From: JBAYSY01 sp041675885 | Lineage (GTDB): Bacteria > Pseudomonadota > Alphaproteobacteria > Rhodobacterales > Rhodobacteraceae | NCBI GenBank assembly: GCA_041675885.1 | Contig: JBAYSY010000036.1 | Location: 1-29,630, forward strand | DNA: 29,630 nucleotides | Direction of reading: 5' to 3' | Shown here: positions 1-8,648 of the stretch, in pieces | How the letters are laid out: each line of letters opens with the position of its first letter | Position numbering within the stretch: the first letter of the stretch is position 1 | The notes under the pieces: generated by a model | The model's input: the letters and a program-made list of their open reading frames with translations, nothing else | The model's database searches: none | Told to the model about the DNA's origin: nothing | Position numbers and translations under genes: made by a program

Positions 1-1
1 C

Positions 2-1068
<1,067 letters not shown>

Positions 1069-1072
<4 letters not shown>

Positions 1073-1284
1073 GCGACAAACCCAAAGGCCCCGCCTCCTA
1101 CTTCCCGGCCATCGAGGCGAAATACGGCCAGCCCGTCGCGCATTGGCTGGGCCTGATCGAATCCCGGCTGGACGATCCGCATATGCAGGTCGTCGCATGG
1201 CTCAAGGACACCCATGGGCTCGGCCATGGCCACGCCAACGCGCTGGTGGCTTTCGCGCGCGCCAAGGCGAACAAGGGAGCCTGA
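1069..1284 (+). CDS. Small DUF4287-domain protein inside the fds operon
   Basis: This 71-residue protein starts MSDKPKGPASYFPAIEAKYG and contains LKDTHGLGHGHANALV, the signature I associate with DUF4287 (a domain of unknown function of about this length). Its ATG overlaps the fdsB stop (ATGA) and is preceded by AAGGGAGG at normal spacing. Its stop is one base from the fdsA ATG, and the fdsA ribosome site AGGGAG lies in its last codons. It is therefore almost certainly co-translated with the formate dehydrogenase. No metal-binding cysteines, membrane segment or signal peptide are visible. Canonical operons are described as fdsGBACD with nothing between B and A, so it is an additional member. 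A chaperone, assembly or regulatory role is a guess from position only. Confidence 0.85.
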
Positions 1285-1285
1285 C

Positions 1286-4198
1286 ATGAAAGACTTCATC
1301 ATCCCCCGCGACGACCGCGACATGGGCACCCCCGCCGTGCGGTCCGACACCACCGTGACCCTGACGGTGGACGGCTTCGAGGTGACCGTCCCCGAAGGCA
1401 CCAACATCATGCGCGCCGCCGCCGAGGCGGGGATCTCGGTCCCCAAGCTCTGCGCCAGCGACAATATGGAGGCTTTCGGCTCCTGCCGCCTGTGCCTTGT
1501 CGAGATCGAGGGGCGGCCGGGCACCCCTGCTTCCTGCACCACCCCGGTCGCGCCGGGGATGCAGGTCCGCACCCAGACCGGTCGGCTGAAGACCCTGCGC
1601 CGGGGGGTGATGGAGCTTTACATCTCGGACCACCCGCTCGACTGCCTGACCTGTGCGGCGAACGGCGATTGCGAGTTGCAGGACATGGCAGGCGCCGTGG
1701 GCCTGCGCGAAGTGCGCTACGAGGCGCCGGAAAACGGCGCCATGACCACCCATTTCCAGCCCCGCACCGGCGGCGAGGCCAACCCGCAATACCTGCCCAG
1801 GGACGATTCCAACCCCTATTTCAGCTACGACCCGTCGAAATGCATCGTCTGTTCGCGCTGCGTCCGCGCCTGCGAGGAGGTGCAGGGCACCTTCGCCCTG
1901 ACCATCGAAGGGCGCGGCTGGGACAGCCGGGTCTCGGCGGGCATGGCGGGCGACGATTTCCTGTCGTCGGAATGCGTCTCCTGCGGGGCCTGCGTGCAGG
2001 CTTGCCCGACCGCGACGCTGATGGAAAAATCGGTGATCGAGATCGGCACGCCCGAACGCGCGGTCATCACCACCTGCGCCTATTGCGGCGTCGGATGCAG
2101 CTTCAAGGCCGAGATGCGCGGCGACGAACTGGTGCGCATGGTGCCTTACAAGCACGGCAAGGCGAACCGGGGCCACAGCTGCGTCAAGGGCCGTTTTGCC
2201 TATGGCTACGCCAACCATTCCGACCGCATCCTGAAACCGATGATCCGCGAGGCGATCACCGACCCGTGGCGGGAAGTGTCATGGGACGAGGCGCTCGGCT
2301 TCGCCGCCGGTCGGCTGCGCGCGCTTCAGGAAAAGCACGGCCGCCGGTCGATCGGGGTCATCACCTCCTCGCGCTGCACCAACGAGGAAACCTATCTGGT
2401 GCAGAAGATGGCCCGCGCGGTGTTCCGCAACAACAACACCGACACCTGCGCGCGGGTCTGCCATTCGCCCACCGGCTACGGGCTGGGCCAGACCTTCGGC
2501 ACCTCGGCGGGCACACAGGATTTCGATTCGGTCGAGCATTGCGACGTGGCCGTGATCATCGGCGCCAACCCGACCGACGCGCATCCGGTCTTTGCCAGCC
2601 GCCTCAAGAAACGCCTGCGCGCCGGGGCGAAGCTGATCGTGATCGACCCGCGCCGGACCGAACTGGTGAAATCGCCGCATATCGCCGCCGCGCATCATCT
2701 GGCGCTGCGGCCCGGCACCAACGTCGCCGTGGTCACCGCGCTGGCGCATGTGATCGTCACCGAAGGGCTCTACGACGAGGACTTCATCCGCAACCGCTGC
2801 GACTGGGACGAATTCCAGGATTATGTCGAGTTCGTCACCGACCCGCGCCATTCGCCCGAGGCGACCGAGATGCTGACCGGCGTCCCGGCGGAAGAACTGC
2901 GCGGCGCGGCGCGGCTTTACGCGAAGGGCGGCGCGGCGGCGATCTACTACGGGCTGGGGGTGACGGAACACTCGCAGGGATCGACCACCGTGATCGGCAT
3001 CGCCAACCTGGCGATGATGACCGGCAATATCGGCCGTCCCGGCGTGGGGGTGAACCCGCTGCGGGGCCAGAACAACGTGCAGGGCTCCTGCGACATGGGC
3101 AGTTTCCCGCATGAGCTGCCGGGCTACCGCCATGTCAAACACCCCGAGGTGCGCGAGATCTACGAGACCGCATGGGGGGGGGAGATCGACCCCGAACCCG
3201 GCCTGCGCATCAACAACATGCTGGATGCGGCGGTCGAGGGCACCTTCAAGGGCCTCTACTGCCAAGGCGAGGACATCCTGCAATCCGACCCCGACACGAA
3301 ACACGTGGCGGCCGGGCTTGCGGCGATGGAATGCGTCATCGTCCACGACCTGTTCCTGAACGAGACCGCGAATTACGCCCATGTGTTCCTGCCCGGCTCG
3401 ACCTTCCTTGAAAAGGACGGCACCTTCACCAACTCGGAGCGCCGCATCAACCGGGTGCGCAAGGTGATGGCGCCGAAGAACGGCTATGCGGACTGGGAGG
3501 TCACCCAGATGCTGGCCAACACGATTCTGAAAGAGACGGGGGGAGCGGGCTGGGGCTACACCCACCCGAGCCAGATCATGGAGGAGATCGCGGCGACCAC
3601 GCCCAGTTTCGCCGGGGTAACCTATGAGCGGCTGGAGGAACTCGGCTCGGTGCAATGGCCCTGCAACGAGAGCACGCCCGAGGGCACGCCGATCGTGCAT
3701 GTCGGCGGTTTTGTCCGGGGCCGGGGCAAGTTCATCCGCACCGAATATATCGCGACGGACGAGCGCACCGGGCCGCGCTTCCCGCTGCTGCTCACCACCG
3801 GGCGCATCCTGTCGCAGTATAACGTCGGCGCCCAGACAAGGCGGACGGCGAACACCGTCTGGCACGATCAGGACGTGCTGGAGATCCATCCCCACGACGC
3901 CGAGGTGCGCGGGGTGCGCGAGGGCGACCTGGTGCGGCTCGCCTCGCGCTCGGGCGAGACGACGCTGCGGGCGCAGATCACCGACCGGGTGTCGCCGGGC
4001 GTGGTCTATACCACCTTCCACCACCCCGACACCCAGGCCAATGTGGTCACCACCGACTTTTCCGACTGGGCGACCAACTGCCCGGAATACAAGGTGACGG
4101 CGGTGCAGGTCGCCCCCACCAACGGCCCGTCCGAGTGGCAGGAGGACTATTCCGCCCATGCCGCCCTGTCGCGGCGCATCCTTCCGGCGGCGGAATGA
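1286..4198 (+). CDS. fdsA: NAD-dependent formate dehydrogenase, alpha (catalytic Mo-bisPGD) subunit
   Basis: The protein has 970 residues, close to the family's usual 950-990, and oxidises formate to CO2 at a bis-MGD molybdenum centre. Cluster ligands are visible in NuoG-like order: a [2Fe-2S] site at C56, C67, C70 and C84; a His-Cys3 site at H116, C120, C123 and C129; two ferredoxin-type sites at C186-C196 and C230-C240; and the cluster of the molybdopterin domain at C264, C267, C271 and C299. The sequence RVCHSPT puts the Mo-ligand Cys at 392 and the conserved His at 393. The codon is TGC, so the enzyme does not use selenocysteine. The start at 1286 is chosen because it follows AGGGAG and gives the normal N-terminus; the frame is open further upstream. 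The stop overlaps the fdsC start by ATGA. Confidence 0.96.
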   Translation: MKDFIIPRDDRDMGTPAVRSDTTVTLTVDGFEVTVPEGTNIMRAAAEAGISVPKLCASDNMEAFGSCRLCLVEIEGRPGTPASCTTPVAPGMQVRTQTGRLKTLRRGVMELYISDHPLDCLTCAANGDCELQDMAGAVGLREVRYEAPENGAMTTHFQPRTGGEANPQYLPRDDSNPYFSYDPSKCIVCSRCVRACEEVQGTFALTIEGRGWDSRVSAGMAGDDFLSSECVSCGACVQACPTATLMEKSVIEIGTPERAVITTCAYCGVGCSFKAEMRGDELVRMVPYKHGKANRGHSCVKGRFAYGYANHSDRILKPMIREAITDPWREVSWDEALGFAAGRLRALQEKHGRRSIGVITSSRCTNEETYLVQKMARAVFRNNNTDTCARVCHSPTGYGLGQTFGTSAGTQDFDSVEHCDVAVIIGANPTDAHPVFASRLKKRLRAGAKLIVIDPRRTELVKSPHIAAAHHLALRPGTNVAVVTALAHVIVTEGLYDEDFIRNRCDWDEFQDYVEFVTDPRHSPEATEMLTGVPAEELRGAARLYAKGGAAAIYYGLGVTEHSQGSTTVIGIANLAMMTGNIGRPGVGVNPLRGQNNVQGSCDMGSFPHELPGYRHVKHPEVREIYETAWGGEIDPEPGLRINNMLDAAVEGTFKGLYCQGEDILQSDPDTKHVAAGLAAMECVIVHDLFLNETANYAHVFLPGSTFLEKDGTFTNSERRINRVRKVMAPKNGYADWEVTQMLANTILKETGGAGWGYTHPSQIMEEIAATTPSFAGVTYERLEELGSVQWPCNESTPEGTPIVHVGGFVRGRGKFIRTEYIATDERTGPRFPLLLTTGRILSQYNVGAQTRRTANTVWHDQDVLEIHPHDAEVRGVREGDLVRLASRSGETTLRAQITDRVSPGVVYTTFHHPDTQANVVTTDFSDWATNCPEYKVTAVQVAPTNGPSEWQEDYSAHAALSRRILPAAE

Positions 4199-5097
4199 GC
4201 CGCCGCCTGCCCCCCGGCGCCACGCGGCGCGAGCGGCCCCGGCTGGCCTGGCGGCCGGAAGGCGCGGTCGCGGGCGGGCGGGTGCTGCCCGCCGAAGTCG
4301 CGGTGGCGATCAGCTACAACGGCACCGCGCAGGCGGTGATGATGATGAGTCCGGCCGATCTGGACGACTTCGCGCATGGTTTCTCGCTGACCGAGGGCAT
4401 CGCCCGGCCCGGGGAAATCGAAAGCATCGTGCCGGTCGGGACAGCCCTGGGCATCGACCTGCAAATCTGGCTGACCCCAAAGGCAGGCCAGCGGCAGGCG
4501 CAGCGGCGCCGGTCGATGGCCGGGCCGGTGGGCTGCGGGCTTTGCGGGCTTGAAAGCCTGGAAGAGGCGATGCGCCCGCCCCGGCCGGTGCCGCCCTCGG
4601 CCCTGCGGCTGACGCCCGCGCAGGTCTCGGCCGCCGCCGCCGCGATGGTCGCGCATCAGCCGCTGCACGACGCCACCCGGGCCGCCCATGCCGCCGCCTT
4701 CTGGACCCCCGCCGAAGGCATCGTCGCCGCGCGCGAGGACGTGGGGCGGCACAATGCGCTGGACAAGCTGATCGGCGCGCTGATGCGCGCGGGCCGCGAC
4801 GGGCCGGAGGGCGCGGTGGTGCTGACCTGCCGGGTCTCGGTCGATATGGTGCAGAAATGCGCCGCCCTCGGCGCGCCGGTGCTGATCGCCGTCTCGGCCC
4901 CCACCGACGCCGCCGTGAGTGCCGCCGACGCGGCCGGAATCACCCTTGCCGCCCTCGCCCGTCCCGGCGGGTTCGAGGTCTTCACCCACCCCGGCCGCAT
5001 CGCCGACAGCCCCGACAGGACCGCCGCAAATGACCCCGGAAAAGACGATCTACATGGCCAACCAGATTGCGAGGTTCATGGAATCGAAGCCCCGTGA
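4195..5097 (+). CDS. fdsC: Formate dehydrogenase accessory sulfurtransferase, FdhD family
   Basis: This is a 300-residue FdhD-family protein. FdhD proteins pass sulfur from a cysteine desulfurase to the bis-MGD cofactor, which is needed for formate dehydrogenase activity; FdsC is the version encoded in fds operons. The conserved CGLCG motif is at C114-G118 with both cysteines present, and the family block EDVGRHNALDKLIGA is at residues 181-195. The ATG overlaps the fdsA stop, which indicates translational coupling. The last roughly 23 residues after FTHPGRI are not obviously family-like and lie over the start of fdsD in another frame, giving a 68-base overlap. The function is secure from both motif and operon. 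Confidence 0.93.
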   Translation: MSRRLPPGATRRERPRLAWRPEGAVAGGRVLPAEVAVAISYNGTAQAVMMMSPADLDDFAHGFSLTEGIARPGEIESIVPVGTALGIDLQIWLTPKAGQRQAQRRRSMAGPVGCGLCGLESLEEAMRPPRPVPPSALRLTPAQVSAAAAAMVAHQPLHDATRAAHAAAFWTPAEGIVAAREDVGRHNALDKLIGALMRAGRDGPEGAVVLTCRVSVDMVQKCAALGAPVLIAVSAPTDAAVSAADAAGITLAALARPGGFEVFTHPGRIADSPDRTAANDPGKDDLHGQPDCEVHGIEAP

Positions 5098-5257
5098 CGA
5101 AGGGGCGGCGGGCGTCGCCACGCATATCAACGACTTCTGGGAACCACGGATGCGGGTCAAGCTGCTTGCGATTCTCGATGCCGGGGGCGAAGGGCTGCGC
5201 CCCCTGGTGGTCGAGGCCGCCCCGCTGATCCGCCGCCCCGACAGCGCGATGGCCTGA
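5030..5257 (+). CDS. fdsD: Formate dehydrogenase delta subunit
   Basis: This 75-residue protein begins MTPEKTIYMANQIARFMES, typical of FdsD, the small subunit or assembly protein at the end of fds operons. It has a conserved-looking HINDFWEPRMRVKLLAIL block and no cysteines or membrane segment. The ATG at 5030 was chosen because it gives the family N-terminus; the frame continues upstream only as shadow sequence within fdsC. There is no strong Shine-Dalgarno, which fits translation coupled to fdsC, whose end it overlaps by 68 bases. It is the last gene of the operon, followed by a hairpin with a short T run. Confidence 0.88.
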   Translation: MTPEKTIYMANQIARFMESKPRDEGAAGVATHINDFWEPRMRVKLLAILDAGGEGLRPLVVEAAPLIRRPDSAMA

Positions 5258-5284
5258 ACCGGGAGGGGGCGGGTGTCCCATGCA

Positions 5285-5306
5285 CGGGACGGATTCCGTC
5301 CCGTTT
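5285..5306 (+). terminator. Probable intrinsic terminator of the fds operon
   Basis: An 8-bp perfect stem CGGGACGG / CCGTCCCG with loop ATT is followed by TTT, 27 bases after the fdsD stop. The T tract is short, so termination may be partial. The palindromic repeat at 5380-5397 lies just downstream and may back it up. Confidence 0.6.
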
Positions 5307-5379
5307 GAAATCAACGGGTTGCGGGACGGGATTTACCGTCTGTTAACCTCTTGCCGCTGCCCTCTGTGGTATAAGAGAC

Positions 5380-5402
5380 GGTGCGCTGAAGCGCACCCTA
5401 CG
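5380..5402. repeat. GGTGCGC palindromic repeat, copy 1
   Basis: GGTGCGC-TGAA-GCGCACC (5380-5397) followed by CTACG. It sits between the convergent ends of fdsD and the NnrT-like gene. Two related copies occur at 11521-11543 and 11562-11583, at the other end of the nor locus. It can form a hairpin in either transcript and may serve as a bidirectional terminator. No protein or target-site duplication accompanies it. Confidence 0.7.
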
Positions 5403-5458
5403 GCGGGCGGGTGGTCGCTGCCCGGGCAAACCGGAGCGGAAACGGGCAAGCCCCCGCG

Positions 5459-5701
5459 CTACTCCGCCGCCTCGTCCAGCAGCGAGCGGGCCCAGCGCGC
5501 CGCCGCCCAGGCCGCCGGCATCCCGAGCAGGACCGAGGCCGTCAGCGCCGTATAGGGCGAGATCGCGGGCAGGCCCAGCACCTGCGCCAGCAGCATCAGC
5601 ATGAACAGGTTGATCGCCACCGCGGGCGCGGCGAAGGGATAGAACATCACGCCGAGCTTCCACAGCGGCCAGCGCCCTTCGTCCCCTGCCCCGTTTGCCA
5701 T
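5459..5701 (-). CDS. Small two-helix membrane protein, NnrT-like
   Basis: This 80-residue protein starts MANGAGDEGRWPLWKLGVMF and has two hydrophobic segments, about residues 14-42 and 48-68, and an acidic end (LLDEAAE). It resembles the small NnrT proteins encoded near nir/nor genes of alphaproteobacteria, but this is from memory of the pattern and is not certain. The start at 5701 is supported by AAAGGGG at good spacing; the frame is open for 31 codons further upstream. It diverges from norC, and a Crp/Fnr-type box at 5763-5776 is about 68 bases from its ATG. Its function is unknown; co-regulation with nor is an inference from that shared promoter. Confidence 0.75.
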   Translation of the reverse strand: MANGAGDEGRWPLWKLGVMFYPFAAPAVAINLFMLMLLAQVLGLPAISPYTALTASVLLGMPAAWAAARWARSLLDEAAE

Positions 5702-5762
5702 GCCGCACCCCTTTCGCCGGTTTCCGCACCGGCCAGACTGGCGCACCCCGCGCGCGCGCGCC

Positions 5763-5776
5763 TTGACTTTCGTCAG
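5763..5776 (-). promoter_or_regulatory. NNR/FNR-type box upstream of the NnrT-like gene
   Basis: TTGACTTTCGTCAG on the + strand differs from TTGAC-N4-GTCAA in one position. Its centre (5769.5) is 68 bases from the ATG of the minus-strand gene at 5701. An activator centred at -41.5 would then place transcription start near 5728, a sensible leader of 27 bases. It is about 142 bases from norC, so it is assigned to the minus-strand gene. Confidence 0.65.
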
Positions 5777-5833
5777 CCCCCGCACCGCCGTCAACCATTC
5801 CGTGCATCCGGCGCCGCGACGTTCCAGCGCGTT

Positions 5834-5847
5834 TTGACTTTCGTTAA
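5834..5847 (+). promoter_or_regulatory. NNR/FNR-type box upstream of norC
   Basis: TTGACTTTCGTTAA matches TTGAC-N4-GTCAA except one base. The centre (5840.5) is about 71 bases upstream of the norC ATG. A site at -41.5 predicts a start near 5882 and a leader of about 30 bases. Its first ten bases are identical to those of the box at 5763, so the same regulator probably binds both. Confidence 0.72.
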
Positions 5848-5911
5848 GGAATCAAAACCCCTTAACCGTCAGGTCTCGCAGCATCTGCAACTGCTTTGGA
5901 AAGGGCATCGC

Positions 5912-6364
5912 ATGCGCGAAGTCATGACCAAGGGCATGGCCCGCAATATCTTCTACGGCGGTTCCCTGTTCTTCACCCTGATATTCGTCGGCCTGTCAGC
6001 GCACAGCCATTACTACATCGTCAACACCTCGACCGACCGCGAGGGGCTGACCGAAAGCGTCGCCTCCGGCAAACACCTGTGGGAGCGGCACGCCTGCGTC
6101 AACTGCCATTCGATCCTGGGCGAAGGCGCCTATTTCGCCCCCGAGGTCGGCAACGTCATGGCGCGCTGGGGGGTGCAGGACGAACCGGAACTGGCCTTCG
6201 ACGTGCTGCGGGGCTGGATGGACGCCCAGCCCACCGGCATCCCCGGCCGCCGCCAGATGCCGCAATACAACCTGACCGACGAGGAGGTCCGCGCCCTGGC
6301 CGACTTCCTGCTCTGGACCGGCAGGATCGACACCCAGGGCTGGCCGCCCAATGACGCGGGCTGA
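5912..6364 (+). CDS. norC: Nitric oxide reductase subunit C (membrane-anchored cytochrome c)
   Basis: The 150-residue protein is the same length as Paracoccus NorC. It receives electrons from periplasmic donors and passes them to NorB. One N-terminal transmembrane anchor (about residues 12-30) precedes a periplasmic cytochrome c domain with heme motif CVNCH at C62, C65 and H66, and the likely distal ligand M116 in RRQMP. It ends DFLLWTGRIDTQGWPPNDAG, a hallmark of NorC. The start MREVMTKGMARN was chosen to match family length; an ATG five codons further in (5925 region) is possible. It is the first gene of norCBQDEF and is 12 bases from norB. Confidence 0.97.
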   Translation: MREVMTKGMARNIFYGGSLFFTLIFVGLSAHSHYYIVNTSTDREGLTESVASGKHLWERHACVNCHSILGEGAYFAPEVGNVMARWGVQDEPELAFDVLRGWMDAQPTGIPGRRQMPQYNLTDEEVRALADFLLWTGRIDTQGWPPNDAG

Positions 6365-6376
6365 GGAGACACGACA

Positions 6377-7741
6377 GTGAAATATCAATCCCAGAAAATC
6401 GCGCTCGCCTATTTCATCGCGGCGATGGCGTTGTTCCTGGTACAGGTCACCATGGGCCTGCTGCTGGGCTACATCTATGTTTCGCCCAACTTCCTTTCGG
6501 AACTGGTGCCTTTCAACATCGCGCGGATGCTGCACACCAACAGCCTGATCGTCTGGCTGCTGCTGGGCTTCTTCGGCGCGGCCTATTTCCTGATTCCCGA
6601 AGAGGCGGAACGGGAAATCCATTCGGAAAAGCTCGCCTATCTCCAGCTGGCGATTCTGGTGATCGGCACGCTGGGCGTGGTCGTGACCTATCTGTTCGAC
6701 CTGTTCCACGGCAACTGGCTGCTGGGCAGGGAGGGGCGCGAGTTCCTGGAACAGCCGAGATGGGTCAAGGCGGGGATCGTCGTCGCGGCGCTGATCTTCC
6801 TTTACAACGTCACCATGACGGTGCTTCAGGGCCGCAAGACCGCGATCTCGAACGTGCTGCTGATCGGGCTCTGGGGTCTGGCGCTTCTGTTCCTGTTCGC
6901 CTTCTACAACCCCGACAACCTGGCGCTGGACAAGCAGTACTGGTGGTATGTGGTCCACCTGTGGGTCGAAGGCGTCTGGGAACTGATCATGGCGTCGATC
7001 CTTGCCTACCTGATGCTGAAGCTGACCGGCGTCGATCGCGAGGTGGTCGAGAAATGGCTTTACGTCATCGTCGCCACCGCGCTGTTTTCCGGCATCCTCG
7101 GCACCGGGCACCACTACTACTGGATCGGCGCCCCGGCCTATTGGCAGTGGATCGGCTCGATCTTCTCGGCGCTTGAGGTCGTTCCCTTCTTCGCGATGAT
7201 GGCCTTTGCCTTCGTCATGGTCTGGAAGGGCCGCCGCGACCACCCGAACAAGGCCGCGCTGCTGTGGTCGCTCGGCTGTGCCACGCTGGCGTTCTTCGGC
7301 GCCGGGGTCTGGGGCTTCCTGCACACGTTCCACGGGGTCAACTACTACACCCACGGCACGCAGATCACCGCGGCGCACGGGCACCTGGCGTTCTTCGGCG
7401 CCTATGTCTGCCTCAACCTGGCGATCTTCACCTATGCGATGCCGATCCTGAAAGGGCGCGACCCCTACAACCAGGTGCTCAACATGGCCTCGTTCTGGCT
7501 GATGTCGGGCGGCATGGTGTTCATGACCTTCGTGCTGACCTTCGCCGGCACGGTTCAGACCCACCTTCAGCGGGTGCTGGGCGAGCACTTCATGGCGGTG
7601 CAGGACCAGATCGTCATCTTCTTCTGGATGCGGCTGGGCTCCGGCGTGGCCGTGGTGCTGGGGACGGCGCTGTTCCTCTATGCGATCCTCGTCCCCCGGC
7701 GCGAAATCATCGAGCCCGGGCCCCGGGTTCCTGCGGAGTGA
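6377..7741 (+). CDS. norB: Nitric oxide reductase subunit B (catalytic)
   Basis: This 454-residue, twelve-helix heme-copper superfamily protein reduces 2 NO to N2O in the cytoplasmic membrane. Expected ligands are present: H53 and H336 for the low-spin heme b, H334 for heme b3, and H194, H245 and H246 for non-heme FeB. The glutamates typical of cNOR are at E198, E202 and E267. No quinol-oxidising N-terminal extension exists, so it is a cytochrome c-dependent cNOR, consistent with norC upstream. It starts with GTG, preceded by GAGGAG at eight bases. The downstream gene norQ begins six bases after the stop. Confidence 0.98.
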   Translation: MKYQSQKIALAYFIAAMALFLVQVTMGLLLGYIYVSPNFLSELVPFNIARMLHTNSLIVWLLLGFFGAAYFLIPEEAEREIHSEKLAYLQLAILVIGTLGVVVTYLFDLFHGNWLLGREGREFLEQPRWVKAGIVVAALIFLYNVTMTVLQGRKTAISNVLLIGLWGLALLFLFAFYNPDNLALDKQYWWYVVHLWVEGVWELIMASILAYLMLKLTGVDREVVEKWLYVIVATALFSGILGTGHHYYWIGAPAYWQWIGSIFSALEVVPFFAMMAFAFVMVWKGRRDHPNKAALLWSLGCATLAFFGAGVWGFLHTFHGVNYYTHGTQITAAHGHLAFFGAYVCLNLAIFTYAMPILKGRDPYNQVLNMASFWLMSGGMVFMTFVLTFAGTVQTHLQRVLGEHFMAVQDQIVIFFWMRLGSGVAVVLGTALFLYAILVPRREIIEPGPRVPAE

Positions 7742-7746
7742 ACGGC

Positions 7747-8553
7747 ATGGACATGACACCCATGAAGACGGAGGGGGCCTCGGCCCCCTTCTACCTGCCC
7801 CAGGGCGACGAATGCGAGCTCTTCGCCGCCGCCTGCGAGAACCGCCTGCCCTTGCTGCTGAAAGGCCCCACGGGCTGCGGCAAGACCCGCTTCGTGGCGC
7901 ATATGGCCGCGCGGCTCGGCCGGCCTTTGTATACGGTCGCCTGCCATGACGACCTGTCGGCGGCCGACCTGATCGGGCGCTACCTGCTGAAGGGCGGCGA
8001 GACGGTCTGGATCGACGGGCCGCTGACCCGCGCGGTGCGCGAGGGGGCGATCTGCTATCTCGACGAGGTGGTGGAGGCGCGCAAGGACGTGGCCGTCGTG
8101 CTGCACCCGCTGACCGACGACCGGCGCATCCTGCCCATCGACCGCACCGGCGAGGAATTGCAGGCCGCGCCGGGCTTCATGCTGGTGGCCTCCTACAACC
8201 CCGGCTACCAGAACATCCTCAAGACCCTGAAACCCTCGACCCGTCAGCGGTTCCTCGGGCTCGACTTCGGCTTTCCGCCGCCCGAGCACGAGATCGCCGT
8301 GGTGGCGCAGGAAAGCGGGCTGGAGGCCGGGCGGGTGCAACCGCTGGTGCGGCTGGCGAACAAGCTGCGCGGGCTGAAGGGGCAGGATCTGGAGGAAGGC
8401 GTCTCGACCCGGCTCATCGTCTATGCGGCCACGCTGATCGCGGGCGGCATGGCGATGGAACGGGCGATCCTGACCGCGATGATCGAGCCCTTGACCGACG
8501 ACGAGGACGTGAAGCGGGGGCTGAACGATCTGGTCGTCGCGGTGATCGGATAG
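7747..8553 (+). CDS. norQ: Nitric oxide reductase activation protein, MoxR-class AAA+ ATPase
   Basis: The protein has 268 residues, matching NorQ/CbbQ family length. NorQ works with NorD to insert or activate the FeB iron of NorB. Walker A is GPTGCGKT (residues 40-47), and Walker B is ICYLDEV with D106 and E107. The block STRQRFLGLDFGFPPPEHE follows, with the arginines expected of a finger region. The start at 7747 (MDMTPMK) is one of three close in-frame ATGs; 7753 and 7762 are alternatives that would not change the domain. It follows norB by five bases. A 95-base gap with a hairpin and a dispersed repeat separates it from norD, which is unusual inside this operon. Confidence 0.94.
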   Translation: MDMTPMKTEGASAPFYLPQGDECELFAAACENRLPLLLKGPTGCGKTRFVAHMAARLGRPLYTVACHDDLSAADLIGRYLLKGGETVWIDGPLTRAVREGAICYLDEVVEARKDVAVVLHPLTDDRRILPIDRTGEELQAAPGFMLVASYNPGYQNILKTLKPSTRQRFLGLDFGFPPPEHEIAVVAQESGLEAGRVQPLVRLANKLRGLKGQDLEEGVSTRLIVYAATLIAGGMAMERAILTAMIEPLTDDEDVKRGLNDLVVAVIG

Positions 8554-8560
8554 GACGGGA

Positions 8561-8611
8561 GCGGGGGGCCAGCCCCCCGCACCCCCCGGGATATTTTCAT
8601 CACGGTGAAGA
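8561..8611 (+). repeat. Composite intergenic repeat (copy a) between norQ and norD
   Basis: A perfect 9-bp stem GCGGGGGGC / GCCCCCCGC with a two-base loop (8561-8580) is followed by the core CCCCGGGATATTTTCATC and TCACGGTGAAG. The same layout, hairpin then a CCCCGG-TATTT core, recurs at five other places in the window. Lacking a T tract directly after the stem, it may attenuate rather than end transcription between norQ and norD. Confidence 0.65.
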
Positions 8612-8648
8612 ACAAGGAAGCGCGCGCGATGACAAGGGTACTGTTCTG

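Noticed and set aside
2459..2461. Selenocysteine at the FdsA molybdenum ligand
   Set aside because: The codon is TGC, an ordinary cysteine, and no SECIS-like element is implied.
2279..4159. Long minus-strand ORF opposite fdsA (626 aa)
   Set aside because: Arginine-, histidine- and proline-rich translation with no domain; it mirrors fdsA codon positions, as expected in high-GC DNA.
5411..5911. Extended N-terminus of norC
   Set aside because: The frame is open for 167 codons upstream, but the sequence is antisense to the NnrT-like gene and covers the promoter boxes.
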